Shown here piece by piece: positions 35,049 through 43,215 of a stretch of DNA of 64,000 nt (position 1 is the stretch's first letter; the number at the start of each line of letters is the position of its first letter). This DNA comes from Chitinophaga qingshengii. Lineage in GTDB: Bacteria > Bacteroidota > Bacteroidia > Chitinophagales > Chitinophagaceae. Where the stretch lies: the NCBI RefSeq assembly GCF_014529935.1, contig NZ_JACVFC010000003.1:744001-808000 (forward strand), given 5' to 3'. The position numbers and the translations under genes are program-made. The notes under the pieces were generated by a model. That model did not search any database. It was not told the origin of the DNA and worked only from the letters and a program-made list of their open reading frames with translations.

Positions 35049-35099
35049 ATTTTGAAATTTGGTTATTGAAGGAACGCCTCAATAACCAAATTTCAAAAT
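35049..35099. repeat. 21-bp perfect inverted repeat
   Basis: Arms 35049-35069 and 35079-35099 are perfect reverse complements around a 9-nt loop (AGGAACGCC). It lies between the convergent YhcH and DUF2809 genes and may terminate both. Similar AT-rich words occur in the palindromes at 13285 and 47319. Confidence 0.92.
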
Positions 35100-35101
35100 A
35101 A

Positions 35102-35497
35102 CTAAATATCCCAATGTAACAGTCGTTCGAGCAAAAAGGCTAACGCCGCTGCTATTACCGTACCCACGGCATAACATACACAATCGCTCCATAAAAAGCC
35201 ATGCCCCAATAAAATCCCCAACGGCGTGTTACGCAGCTTCACCGCCCATTCCGCCTGGTACAACTGCTGTACTTCAATGGCAATACATACCAGAAAACTG
35301 ATCAGGGAAACTTTGGGAAGTGACTTTAAAGGATATAAAAAACGGAACCCGAAAAAAATACAGGTGGCTGAAAATACATCTCCGCCATAAATACGGATCA
35401 GGGAAGGGAAGTACTGTGGAGCCCATCTGGTGGCTAATCCTAGGGGTATGTTCAACAATATCAGTACAAAATACAGCCAGCGTCTTTTAGCTTTCAT
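35102..35497 (-). CDS. DUF2809 membrane protein
   Basis: About 131 residues from ATG 35497 (the frame reaches a GTG at 35512). Four membrane helices. It has the DUF2809 pattern: LGLATRWAPQYFPSLIRIYGGDV near the start and 'LISFLVCIAIEVQQLYQAEW' in the middle, with the final 'GFLWSDCVCYAVG' helix. Function unknown. Divergent from the YiiX-like gene, with 45 bp between starts. Confidence 0.82.
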   Translation of the reverse strand: MKAKRRWLYFVLILLNIPLGLATRWAPQYFPSLIRIYGGDVFSATCIFFGFRFLYPLKSLPKVSLISFLVCIAIEVQQLYQAEWAVKLRNTPLGILLGHGFLWSDCVCYAVGTVIAAALAFLLERLLHWDI

Positions 35498-35542
35498 GTG
35501 ATAAAAATACACGTAAAAATAGTATTATTACTATAACCCAAC

Positions 35543-36205
35543 ATGACAATGAGATTGAAAAAAATAGTTTTATTCGGCGCTTTACCATTGGCAGCGCTTA
35601 TTGGTGGCGGATTATGCCTGACCGGCATGCCGGTAAAAAAAATACAGCAGCAGCTGCCGGCCACGGCACACGCAGGCGATGTTATCTTCCAGGAGTCCAT
35701 GTCTGATCTGAGCACGGCGATTAAAGAGGCCACGCATTCAAAATACAGTCACTGTGGTATTATCCTGCCAAAAGATGGTCAGCTATACGTGTATGAAGCG
35801 GTACAACCTGTCCGGTACACGCTGTTGAAGGACTGGATAGCACGGGGCCGTAAAGGACATTACGTGATTAAAAGACTAAAAAACGCGAACAGCGTTATTA
35901 CACCTGCTACGGTGGAAAAAATGGTGGAAGCGGGCAAAAAATATAACGGTAAGGATTATGACTTTTATTTTGGCTGGTCCGACGAAAGAATGTATTGCTC
36001 TGAACTGGTATGGAAGATCTATAAAGAAGTGACAGGATTGGAACTGGGCGAACTGCAGCAGTTAAAGGATTTTGATCTGAACAACGCGGCGGTAAAACAA
36101 CAGATGAAACAAATCTATGGCAACAAGGTACCGCTAACGGAACAAATTATCTCCCCGGTAAGTATGTTTAATTCTCCGCTGCTCATCACGGTAACAGAAA
36201 AATAA
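35543..36205 (+). CDS. YiiX-like permuted papain-fold hydrolase
   Basis: 220 residues with an N-terminal hydrophobic signal or anchor (about 5-27). The YiiX/YebB pattern is clear: AGDVIFQES, KYSHCGIIL with His70, and the nucleophile Cys152 in RMYCSELVW. In this permuted NlpC/P60 group the His precedes the Cys. The family is thought to act on cell-wall peptides or lipids (amidase/acyl-transfer chemistry), but no precise substrate is known. A terminator hairpin follows the stop. Confidence 0.86.
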   Translation: MTMRLKKIVLFGALPLAALIGGGLCLTGMPVKKIQQQLPATAHAGDVIFQESMSDLSTAIKEATHSKYSHCGIILPKDGQLYVYEAVQPVRYTLLKDWIARGRKGHYVIKRLKNANSVITPATVEKMVEAGKKYNGKDYDFYFGWSDERMYCSELVWKIYKEVTGLELGELQQLKDFDLNNAAVKQQMKQIYGNKVPLTEQIISPVSMFNSPLLITVTEK

Positions 36206-36211
36206 AAAAAA

Positions 36212-36237
36212 GGTGCAGGGGCTATTGGCCCTGCACC
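36212..36237. terminator. Terminator hairpin overlapping the mlaD-like stop
   Basis: GGTGCAGGG (36212-36220) pairs with CCCTGCACC (36229-36237), preceded by an A-run. One arm encodes the last codons of the convergent MCE-domain gene, whose stop is at 36222-36224. Confidence 0.8.
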
Positions 36238-37250
36238 TGGTTTAATGCTTTCTCTTTTTCGGCCTGCTCTTTTTTCTCGCGCTTGGCCTGTTTCCGGAAA
36301 TATCCTCTCAACAGGAAGTTATGTTTTAATGCTTCCATGTTTTGGTCCAGTTTGGAAGAGCTGGATTCCAGGTTGGTGATAATTTTTTTCAGTGCGGCCG
36401 CTGATTCCTGGTCATGTAACAACACGCCGGCAGGGGATTGGTCGCTGGTGAGGTTTTCGCTCACGGAAGCGCTGGCCTTTTTCAGGTCAGAAACCATGCC
36501 GTTGGCTTGTTGGGCAGCGGCTTCCATCTGGGTAACGGTGGAGCGTAAACGATTAAACACGATGGTGTCGGTAATCAGGTTGTTGGTAAGGGAACCTTTG
36601 CTCTGCAACTTGCCGGCATAATCCGCCAGCCGGTCGGTCAACCGCTGGGTGTTGGCGGCAGTGATTTTCAGGTTGTTCAGGGTCGCCTGTACGTTGGTGT
36701 ATACAGAATCATCCTTCAACAGTTTACCAATAGTACCCTGGCCCTCCGCAATGTGTTTGGTAATCTGTTTCAGGTTACCGGTAATCTCTACCAGGTTTTC
36801 ATTATTCACCTGCAAAGTAGCCATGATGTTATCCGGACTTAAAGCGGCTTCGGCTACAATTACATCGCCATTATCCACGGCTGGCGTAGTTTCGGTGCCG
36901 CCAAACAATACCACAATTTTGTTGCCTACCAGTCCGTCGGAACCTACTTTGGCTTTTACATCTTTATGGATAAACTGGCGGGAACTTTTTTCTATATTCA
37001 TCACGACTTCGATCACGTCATGCTGCACGAAAGTGATTTTTTTAACGGTACCTACTTTCACACCGGAATACCAGACATTGTTACCCGGCGCCAGTCCGTT
37101 GATATCATGGAACATGGCTTTCACCCGGATAGAGGACACAAACGCTTTGCGTTGTCCGCCCAGGAATAGGATGCCTACAGTAAAAATGATCAGTCCAACA
37201 AAAATGAAGATGCCAACTATTACTGTGCGTTTGTTGCTTTCTTTAATCAT
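36222..37250 (-). CDS. mlaD: MlaD/MCE-domain lipid-transport protein
   Basis: 342 residues. One N-terminal membrane helix (VIVGIFIFVGLIIFTVGILFL), then the MCE domain (about 38-118) with 'LAPGNNVWYSGVKVGTVKKI'. The rest is a long coiled-coil-like helix region (QITKHIAEGQGTIGKLLKD onward). Periplasmic substrate-binding part of an Mla-type phospholipid transporter. Follows mlaF by 3 bp in the order mlaE, mlaF, mlaD. The symbol reflects family; the exact lipid and direction are unknown. Confidence 0.9.
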   Translation of the reverse strand: MIKESNKRTVIVGIFIFVGLIIFTVGILFLGGQRKAFVSSIRVKAMFHDINGLAPGNNVWYSGVKVGTVKKITFVQHDVIEVVMNIEKSSRQFIHKDVKAKVGSDGLVGNKIVVLFGGTETTPAVDNGDVIVAEAALSPDNIMATLQVNNENLVEITGNLKQITKHIAEGQGTIGKLLKDDSVYTNVQATLNNLKITAANTQRLTDRLADYAGKLQSKGSLTNNLITDTIVFNRLRSTVTQMEAAAQQANGMVSDLKKASASVSENLTSDQSPAGVLLHDQESAAALKKIITNLESSSSKLDQNMEALKHNFLLRGYFRKQAKREKKEQAEKEKALNQVQGQ

Positions 37251-37253
37251 AGC

Positions 37254-38027
37254 TTACTGTATGAAATTGTATTGATAAAAACTTTTGATCAGATCGTTGT
37301 CTTTCCGGAATACTTCGTCGAAGGAGCCTTGTGCCACAAACCGTCCTTCCTGCATTACCGCAATGCTGTCGCCGGTTTCCTTGGCGCAGGTAAGGTCGTG
37401 CGTAATGATGATGGAACTGGTGTTAAAACGGCGTTGCACTTCGTTGATGAGATTATTGATTTCGATGCAGGTGATAGGGTCCAGACCGGCGGTAGGTTCG
37501 TCGTACAGCATGATCTGAGGTTTCAGGATCAGGGTACGGGCAATGCCGATACGTTTACGCTGGCCACCGGAAAGTTCGGCGGGCAACTGGTTAATGGCCT
37601 GTGACAATCCTACGGCGTCCAGTACGATATCTACCATACGACGCACCTGGTCGTTGCTGATTTGTTTGTTGTTGCGGCGCAGGGGAAACGCCAGGTTTTC
37701 GCCCACCGTCATACTATCATACAGGGCGGCACTCTGGAAGGAGAAACCAACCTGCATCCGTAGTTCGCGGAGATCTGCTTCGGTGAGTGAATTGATGTCT
37801 TTGCCCAGTACATTGACGGAGCCGGCATCGGGATATAACAGTCCGACAATGATCTTGATCAGTACGGACTTACCGGTACCGGAGCGGCCCAGTACCACTA
37901 CGTTTTCACCCCTGTGGAGGTCCAGGTTAATACCGCGCAGTACGTGATTGGAACCAAAGGACTTGTAAAGGTCCTGGATCGAAATCACGACATCATTCAT
38001 GTCTATTTCCGGGTTACGTTGTTTCAT
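37254..38027 (-). CDS. mlaF: Mla-type ABC transporter ATPase
   Basis: 257 residues. Walker A GRSGTGKSVLIK, Q-loop FSFQSAALYDSMTVGENL, signature LSGGQRKRIGIARTL, Walker B IMLYDEPTAGLDP and switch His in IITHDL. The 'ALYDSMTVGENLAFPLR' region is typical of MlaF/Ttg2A. It overlaps functionally and physically with mlaE (1-bp gap) and mlaD. Powers lipid movement between inner membrane and periplasmic carriers. Confidence 0.95.
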   Translation of the reverse strand: MKQRNPEIDMNDVVISIQDLYKSFGSNHVLRGINLDLHRGENVVVLGRSGTGKSVLIKIIVGLLYPDAGSVNVLGKDINSLTEADLRELRMQVGFSFQSAALYDSMTVGENLAFPLRRNNKQISNDQVRRMVDIVLDAVGLSQAINQLPAELSGGQRKRIGIARTLILKPQIMLYDEPTAGLDPITCIEINNLINEVQRRFNTSSIIITHDLTCAKETGDSIAVMQEGRFVAQGSFDEVFRKDNDLIKSFYQYNFIQ

Positions 38028-38028
38028 C

Positions 38029-38823
38029 CTACCTGATTGAGTTTACTACCTGAACAATGATTACTTCTTCTATAAATATCAGGAACATGGAAATTACCAC
38101 GGAGATGTTGGCCGCTTTACCCACGCCCTGTGTGCCTTGTGTGGCATTGTATCCCTGGTAACAGCTTACAATACCGATGGTGAAACCATAGGCCATGGCC
38201 TTAAAGGTGGAGGCGAACAGGTCCAGGAAAGTAATATCGCTGAAGGCCTTCAGAAAAAAGAAGGTGATACTGGTCTGTTCGTTGAGATGCACGTCCAGAT
38301 AAGAACCCATAAGGCCTACCAGGGCGGTGTATGCCATGAGAATAGGGAGGCAGACCGTTGTGGCCAATACCCGTGTTACCACCAGGTATTTAAACGGGTT
38401 GATGGCCGATACTTCCATCGCGTCTATCTGTTCTGTTACCCGCATAGATCCCAATTCCGCGCCAATGCTGGAACCTACCTTACCGGCGCATATCAGCGCT
38501 GTTACCAGCGGCGCCAGCGCTCTGATCACGGCAATAGCTATCAGGGAAGGAAGCCAGGAGGTGGCGCCAAATTCAGACAAGGAAGGCCTTGACTGTTTGG
38601 TAAATACCAATCCGGTGATGAAGCCGGTTAAACTAATGAGCGCCAGCGATTTATAACCAACCATATAACATTGCCGTATAAATTCCCGTGTCTCAAAAGG
38701 AAACCTGAAAAGTTCCCGGAAGAACCGGGCTACGAAAAGAAAGGTGGTATGTACGTTGACGAAAAAACGATCAACTCCGGGTGATATGACTGGTTTGTCT
38801 GGTTGTCCGTTGCTGGAATCCAT
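38029..38823 (-). CDS. mlaE: Mla-type ABC transporter permease
   Basis: 264 residues with five to six membrane helices and the MlaE/YrbE core: 'LISLTGFITGLVFTKQSRPSLSEFGA' (split), VIRALAPLVTALICAGKVGSSIGAELGSMRVTEQIDAMEVSAI in pieces, and 'GFTIGIVSCYQGYNATQGTQGVG'. The EQIDA motif is diagnostic of the family. First gene of the mlaEFD row. Confidence 0.95.
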   Translation of the reverse strand: MDSSNGQPDKPVISPGVDRFFVNVHTTFLFVARFFRELFRFPFETREFIRQCYMVGYKSLALISLTGFITGLVFTKQSRPSLSEFGATSWLPSLIAIAVIRALAPLVTALICAGKVGSSIGAELGSMRVTEQIDAMEVSAINPFKYLVVTRVLATTVCLPILMAYTALVGLMGSYLDVHLNEQTSITFFFLKAFSDITFLDLFASTFKAMAYGFTIGIVSCYQGYNATQGTQGVGKAANISVVISMFLIFIEEVIIVQVVNSIR

Positions 38824-39035
38824 TTGCCGATTTTTAACTGCATGAAACTAAATCAGAGCTCAATAATATTACAAAAAACGGTCTTTTTTGTTATTCGAAT
38901 CAGAACTTAATGTACATATTTTCAGGCCGGTAGCGTAGGATGCGGCCTGAAACGGGCAGTGGAGCAGGTAGAAGGGGTAACGGGGAACCTTATACGATTG
39001 GGGATTTTTTTCCGCTATTTGCAGGCGGAAAGCAG

Positions 39036-39069
39036 CAGCCGGTGGCGGTAATGGCCCAATTACCGGCTG
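39036..39069 (-). terminator. Hairpin downstream of the GNAT gene
   Basis: CAGCCGGT (39036-39043) pairs with ACCGGCTG (39062-39069), extended one base each way. It lies just past the stop of the GNAT gene at 39079 on the minus strand. The rest of the 38824-39078 spacer holds a smaller CAGGCC/GGCCTG hairpin near 38930 and nothing else recognised. Confidence 0.55.
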
Positions 39070-39078
39070 CCAAAAAGT

Positions 39079-39564
39079 TTATGACTGGTAGTGATAAAAC
39101 ACATCATCTACCGCCATCCGGGGAAAAGCCGCCGGCAACTGATCTGCTGTTACCTCGTCAAATCCCTTTTTTTCATAAAACCGGCGGGCTGCGTGAAGGA
39201 AATTCACAGTACCCAGATAAATATGCCGGATACCCTGTTTATCAGCATAGGCCAGCAACGTGTCCAGCAGGGCTGTGGCAATGCCCAGCTCTTTGCCCCG
39301 GTATGTTTTGCGTACAAACATTTTGCGAAGCGCTCCGCCATCAGGGGCATAGGCAATCAGTGCAATCGTGCCTACCAGCTGATCGCCATCAAAAGCGCCC
39401 CAAAAACCACCGCCCGTTCCATGATAGAACTGGTCGATGTTCAGGAGGTCCTGCTGCTGGGAGATGTCTGTCGGCACGTTAAATTCCTGCTGCTGTATCG
39501 GTAGAATCAGGTCGATTACTGCTGTTGAATATTCATTGCCAATCGGTCTATAGGAAATTGCCAT
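39079..39564 (-). CDS. GNAT-family N-acetyltransferase paired with MarR
   Basis: 161 residues. Core motifs: LVGTIALIAY, then RKMFVRKTYRGKELGIATALLDTLL with the acetyl-CoA loop, then YLGTVNFLHAARRFYEKKGFDEV. It lies 54 bp after a MarR gene; fused MarR-GNAT proteins are common in bacteria, so this looks like the split form. It has its own -7 box (TATCTTTG) and a palindromic operator in the spacer, so it may be expressed both with and apart from the regulator. Confidence 0.9.
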   Translation of the reverse strand: MAISYRPIGNEYSTAVIDLILPIQQQEFNVPTDISQQQDLLNIDQFYHGTGGGFWGAFDGDQLVGTIALIAYAPDGGALRKMFVRKTYRGKELGIATALLDTLLAYADKQGIRHIYLGTVNFLHAARRFYEKKGFDEVTADQLPAAFPRMAVDDVFYHYQS

Positions 39565-39580
39565 GGGATGATTGTTTTTG

Positions 39581-39602
39581 CAAAGATATGTAGTTGACTA
39601 CA
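39581..39602 (-). promoter_or_regulatory. Promoter -7 box with adjacent palindromic operator
   Basis: On the minus strand TATCTTTG (39581-39588) matches TAnnTTTG. Directly upstream lies TGTAGT-TG-ACTACA (39589-39602), a perfect 6-bp inverted repeat placed where a bound MarR dimer would block the promoter of the GNAT gene. Confidence 0.6.
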
Positions 39603-39618
39603 TAAATTGTAAAATTTT

Positions 39619-40110
39619 TTATTTCCCCCCTTTCTGCCGGTGAATTTCTTCTGCTCTTTCAAAAAAGCTCTTCTCGCGGAAACGGGCCTCCACTTCATTA
39701 ACGGCCTTCATGATATTATTGGTACTATTGGTCAGATCGGTGAGCGCGGCGGTGATCAGCTCCCAGACGGGTTGCATCTCTGTCACCAGCTGCTGGCCTT
39801 TTTCGGTGAGACTGATCATCCGTTTCCGGGTATCTGTCTTGTCTTTCCGGGAGCGCACCAGCTTTTTGGCTTCCAGTTCTTTCAGCAGGCTGATGGTGGA
39901 AGGGTGGGTATAACCTATTTCCTGGGCTATCTCTACTACGCTCAGCGCTTCATTGGCATGCAGACTGTACACTACCGGAAACCATTTGGGCTCAAAGTCG
40001 ATGCCATGGGCTTTATAGATTTGCAGGCCGTCCTTGCGCAGCAGTTCGCCCAGCCGTTGCAGGCGCGTGGAAATAGCTAAAATGCCGGATTGATCGATCG
40101 CGTTAATCAT
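39619..40110 (-). CDS. MarR-family transcriptional regulator
   Basis: 163 residues from ATG 40110 (the frame extends to a GTG at 40131 that lies in the operator). Winged helix: ALSVVEIAQEIGYTHPSTISLLKELEAKKLV, then the wing RKDKTDTRKRMISLTEKG. It precedes the GNAT gene by 54 bp, and both promoters carry an AGT-n-ACT palindrome. Probably senses a small molecule handled by the acetyltransferase, which is inference. Confidence 0.9.
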   Translation of the reverse strand: MINAIDQSGILAISTRLQRLGELLRKDGLQIYKAHGIDFEPKWFPVVYSLHANEALSVVEIAQEIGYTHPSTISLLKELEAKKLVRSRKDKTDTRKRMISLTEKGQQLVTEMQPVWELITAALTDLTNSTNNIMKAVNEVEARFREKSFFERAEEIHRQKGGK

Positions 40111-40120
40111 ACGGCGAAAA

Positions 40121-40137
40121 TAAGCAGTCACTGCTTA
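40121..40137. promoter_or_regulatory. Palindromic operator of the marR gene
   Basis: TAAGCAGT-C-ACTGCTTA is a perfect 8-bp inverted repeat 11 bp upstream of the ATG. A TATTTTCG element on the minus strand (40113-40120) next to it resembles a -7 box, the same arrangement as upstream of the partner GNAT gene. Confidence 0.55.
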
Positions 40138-40152
40138 AAAAGCGGCAGAATC

Positions 40153-40908
40153 TTACAATACATTGAATTGGAAGGCGCTGGAACCATCTTTGGCTGTCAT
40201 AATAGTCAGCTGCAGCGGTTGCCCCGGTTCTGCCAGCATGGCCTGCGTACTGGGAAACAGTTGCGGCCCGATCCTGTACCAGGTATAGGATAGTTTACCG
40301 ATCCTGCCCTGTAGTTTCTCGGTCACGATACCCTGTACTACTTTTCTATGAATGATGCTTTTCAGGTAACGCTGATACCTTCTTAACATAAAACACAAAC
40401 CGGCTCCAACAATGGCGGCGGGCGGCATCCATCCCAGCAATACAGCAGGCATGCTGATATGGTCTGCCATACCCATTACATATAACAGTACAAATAAAAT
40501 CACCGCAAAAACCAATGCTACCAGTACCGTATCTTTTAACAGGGAAGAACGGGCCGCCGTAAGGATTGGCTGCTCCTGCGAAGAGGCGGGATGGGCTTCA
40601 TATAATACCGGCGGTAGTAATATCGTATAGTCGTTACAGTGAACAATTTCCAGTCGTACCGGCTGATGTACCAACCCTGTTACATGGGTTAGCTGCAGTA
40701 GGGTAGCAGTACCCTGTTCAGCAAACAACGGGAAGGCCTCTACGAATTGGCCATCTTCAAAATAATAACGGAGGACATGGTTTTCGGCGAGTTCCATTCT
40801 CACCAGGTGGCCGCTACAGACAGTCTTTTCATGTATGCCTGGAGTCATCTCCAGTTCTTTCAGCAGTTGAGCGTCGGCAGCAGACAACGGAACTTGTTTC
40901 TGTTGCAT
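40153..40908 (-). CDS. Hypothetical membrane protein with two central helices
   Basis: About 251 residues from ATG 40908. A soluble N-terminal half (about 1-125) contains 'VRMELAENHVLRYYFEDGQFVEAFPLF', then two adjacent membrane helices (VLVALVFAVILFVLLYVMGM and MPPAAIVGAGLCFMLRRY), then a C-terminal strand-rich part (KLQGRIGKLSYTWYRIGPQLF, split by no gap). No family recognised. The C-terminal part resembles SH3-like membrane proteins with a KOW/NfeD-type tail in outline only. Confidence 0.6.
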   Translation of the reverse strand: MQQKQVPLSAADAQLLKELEMTPGIHEKTVCSGHLVRMELAENHVLRYYFEDGQFVEAFPLFAEQGTATLLQLTHVTGLVHQPVRLEIVHCNDYTILLPPVLYEAHPASSQEQPILTAARSSLLKDTVLVALVFAVILFVLLYVMGMADHISMPAVLLGWMPPAAIVGAGLCFMLRRYQRYLKSIIHRKVVQGIVTEKLQGRIGKLSYTWYRIGPQLFPSTQAMLAEPGQPLQLTIMTAKDGSSAFQFNVL

Positions 40909-41003
40909 CTGTGGGTTGGAAGCGTTAGGTGGACAAATAGGATGTACGCTTAATAACAACAAAATACGTAAAAATATTATGAAAATGCAGCGGCCTGCCT
41001 GTG

Positions 41004-42653
41004 TTATTTTATAATAATTGCTTCCAGCTTACCAAGTGTGGTTTGTTTTGCTTTATGGTGATCACCGCCTTCAATGATAATGTTACTGCACTGATCCCCT
41101 TCTGCCTGCAAAAACACAGCAGCAGGAGAGAGCAGGCGGGTGGCCGTACATAGGATATCCCGGCAGTTGATGAACCGTAGTGCGGTTGCTTCCGGATGCC
41201 CTTGTATACTCAATGACAGGATAGCGGCATCGCTGACATGGTCCAGTACTACAGCTGGCCGAACATCTGTTTCCCGGTAGGTGAGTCGTACGTGTTGCAA
41301 GGTAAGTCCTTTCACATTCCGGGCGTACAGCCCATAGGCGACCGCACCAACAGGCGCAGTGCCCCATACCCCGAAATATTCGGCAGAAACTGCCGGTACT
41401 TCCTTGGCTGCCTGGGCGGCTGTTCCGCCACCGGCGGCAATTACCTGCACATCGTTAAAGCTGATATCTTCCAGGTAACTGTTGCCCACGCCATTCAGGG
41501 TGATACAACTGTTTTGTTCTCCGTCGAAAGGTTTTACGTCAAAAGGAATATCCGGATGGTTAACCGGCTTAGGCACCAGCGATGCCCGTATATGATGAAA
41601 GGAAATATTGCGGACAAATGTATCATTATTATCACCGGCATTAAAACCTATGCCAATAGGGCCGGTAACATGCTCCATCACAATATTGCTGAAGAGCAGG
41701 TTCTCGATCCTGGATTTGCCGGCGCCAATTTTTATCGGACAACCATACGTGTCGTAAATGATACAGTTGGAGACGGTAATATTTTTCGCCTCGCCGGCGC
41801 CAAAACGAAAGATGGACCAGCGGGTACTAAAAGTGCAGTTGTTGACTGTCACAAACTGGTTGCTGCCAAACAGCGCGCATCCATCGTCCTGACAGGCCAC
41901 ATCACAATCACTGATATGAATATACTGGCTGCTGTTAAAATGAAAACCGTCGTTGTTGCGGTTCACGCGATTGTATATACGAATCCCGTGAATGTTGATC
42001 TGCTGGCATTCAAGGATGCGAAAACAGTGATAGGCGCTGCGGGTGAAAAAACTATCCTCTATCCTGATATGCCGGCAACGATAGAAGATCACCAGATGAG
42101 GCCGGTCAAAATTGCCGGTTTTAATGGAACCACCCGGACCAGTGTTATCCCCTTTGCCGTTGTTGAAATGAATACCGTCGCCATCGATGGTGCCAGGGCC
42201 CTCAATGCTGATGTTGTCTGCGTTGGCGGCGTAAATAAACACCACGTTCCCGTTGCCCGGTGGAATAGCCGCCGGCGCCTGGTAATCTTCCCGGCGAGGA
42301 CTACCCAATAGGCGGCCACTTACTGCCAGGTGCAGGGTGACATTGCTTTTCAGCTCCAGGGTACCGCACAGGTAATCGCCCGCAGGCACCAGTACGATGC
42401 CGCCGCGCTGCTGGTGGCAGGCGTCTATTGTGCGTTGTACAGCCTGGGTATCGTTGGTGCTGCCGTCACCCCGGGCACCATAATGCCGGATGTTAAAAAG
42501 GCCGGGCTGATCGCCCTTGCTGTGAGCGGATGCCGCCTGTGCAACAGTTGGGAGTGTACTGGCCCCGGCAACCGCGAGGGCAGGCATGGAAACTTTTTGC
42601 AGCCAGGCACGGCGTGTCAGCCCGGATGCATTGCTGGTAGGGTCGTTCTTCAT
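41004..42653 (-). CDS. GH28-like parallel beta-helix glycosidase
   Basis: About 549 residues from ATG 42653. The N-terminus has a twin-arginine-like signal (TRRAWLQKVSMPALAVAGA). The mature start FNIRHYGARGDGSTNDTQAVQ is the usual opening of pectate-lyase-like beta-helix enzymes. Helix turns follow (HIRIEDSFFTRSAYH, INIHGIRIYNR), with RNNDGFHFN and CQDDGCALFG supplying the paired acids, and GCPIKIGAGKS the R/K-containing loop of GH28. The canonical GHG motif is not obvious, so catalytic type and substrate (galacturonan or other) are uncertain. Confidence 0.75.
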   Translation of the reverse strand: MKNDPTSNASGLTRRAWLQKVSMPALAVAGASTLPTVAQAASAHSKGDQPGLFNIRHYGARGDGSTNDTQAVQRTIDACHQQRGGIVLVPAGDYLCGTLELKSNVTLHLAVSGRLLGSPRREDYQAPAAIPPGNGNVVFIYAANADNISIEGPGTIDGDGIHFNNGKGDNTGPGGSIKTGNFDRPHLVIFYRCRHIRIEDSFFTRSAYHCFRILECQQINIHGIRIYNRVNRNNDGFHFNSSQYIHISDCDVACQDDGCALFGSNQFVTVNNCTFSTRWSIFRFGAGEAKNITVSNCIIYDTYGCPIKIGAGKSRIENLLFSNIVMEHVTGPIGIGFNAGDNNDTFVRNISFHHIRASLVPKPVNHPDIPFDVKPFDGEQNSCITLNGVGNSYLEDISFNDVQVIAAGGGTAAQAAKEVPAVSAEYFGVWGTAPVGAVAYGLYARNVKGLTLQHVRLTYRETDVRPAVVLDHVSDAAILSLSIQGHPEATALRFINCRDILCTATRLLSPAAVFLQAEGDQCSNIIIEGGDHHKAKQTTLGKLEAIIIK

Positions 42654-42753
42654 AACAGTGAATTTATGCAAACGATTGCATTATTCACCAAAATAGTAAT
42701 TTTTTTGGTGAGATTTCCACTGTTTTTAAAAAGAAAAAAATTAACGCCGGCGG

Positions 42754-43191
42754 CTATCCTCTGAGCGCCGGTTTAAGGCGGTATAATAAGGGCGTGATGG
42801 CATCCCTGAGTTCCTGAGCTTCGGCGGCGGTAATGCCCAGGCTATCGGCAAGCCGCAGCGGAATCTCGCCTGCCTGCTGTTGTAATGCGGTGCCTTGTGC
42901 AGTCAGTTGTATATTCACCACGCGCTCGTCTTCTTTACTGCGTACCCGTTTGATCAGCTTCTTGGCCTCCAGCCGTTTCAGCAACGGCGTCAGCGTGCCG
43001 GAATCCAGCATCAGCGTTTCCCCCAACGTCTTAACGTTCATGGACGTATGTTCCCACAACAACAGCATCACGAGGTATTGCGGATAGGTAAGATCCAGCT
43101 CGCCCAGTAACGGCTGATAGTGCGAGGTGATAAGCCTCGACAGGGCATATATCGGAAAACAAAGATGTTGGGAGAATTTTAGCTGCTTCAA
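42754..43191 (-). CDS. ohrR: Organic-peroxide-sensing MarR-type repressor
   Basis: 145 residues starting at TTG 43191; no in-frame ATG or GTG lies nearby. It carries the OhrR hallmarks: HLCFPIYALSR with the redox-sensing Cys about residue 11, LDLTYPQYLVMLLLWEH, the HTH 'LGETLMLDSGTLTPLLKRLEAK' region and the wing RSKEDERVVNIQLT. Oxidation of the Cys by organic hydroperoxide releases DNA in known OhrR proteins. It is the third gene of the row ohr, DJ-1-like, ohrR, 24 bp after the second. Confidence 0.9.
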   Translation of the reverse strand: MKQLKFSQHLCFPIYALSRLITSHYQPLLGELDLTYPQYLVMLLLWEHTSMNVKTLGETLMLDSGTLTPLLKRLEAKKLIKRVRSKEDERVVNIQLTAQGTALQQQAGEIPLRLADSLGITAAEAQELRDAITPLLYRLKPALRG

Positions 43192-43215
43192 TACTAACGG
43201 TTTAACGACGCAAAA

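Noticed and set aside
38940..39482. A 180-codon plus-strand frame in the region of the GNAT gene
   Set aside because: It overlaps the minus-strand acetyltransferase, which has clear motifs, and is low-complexity (Pro/Gly/Arg/His).
41238..42311. A 357-codon frame antisense to the GH28-like gene
   Set aside because: Composition reflects the complementary strand of the beta-helix repeats; no domain, no promoter, fully inside a supported gene.
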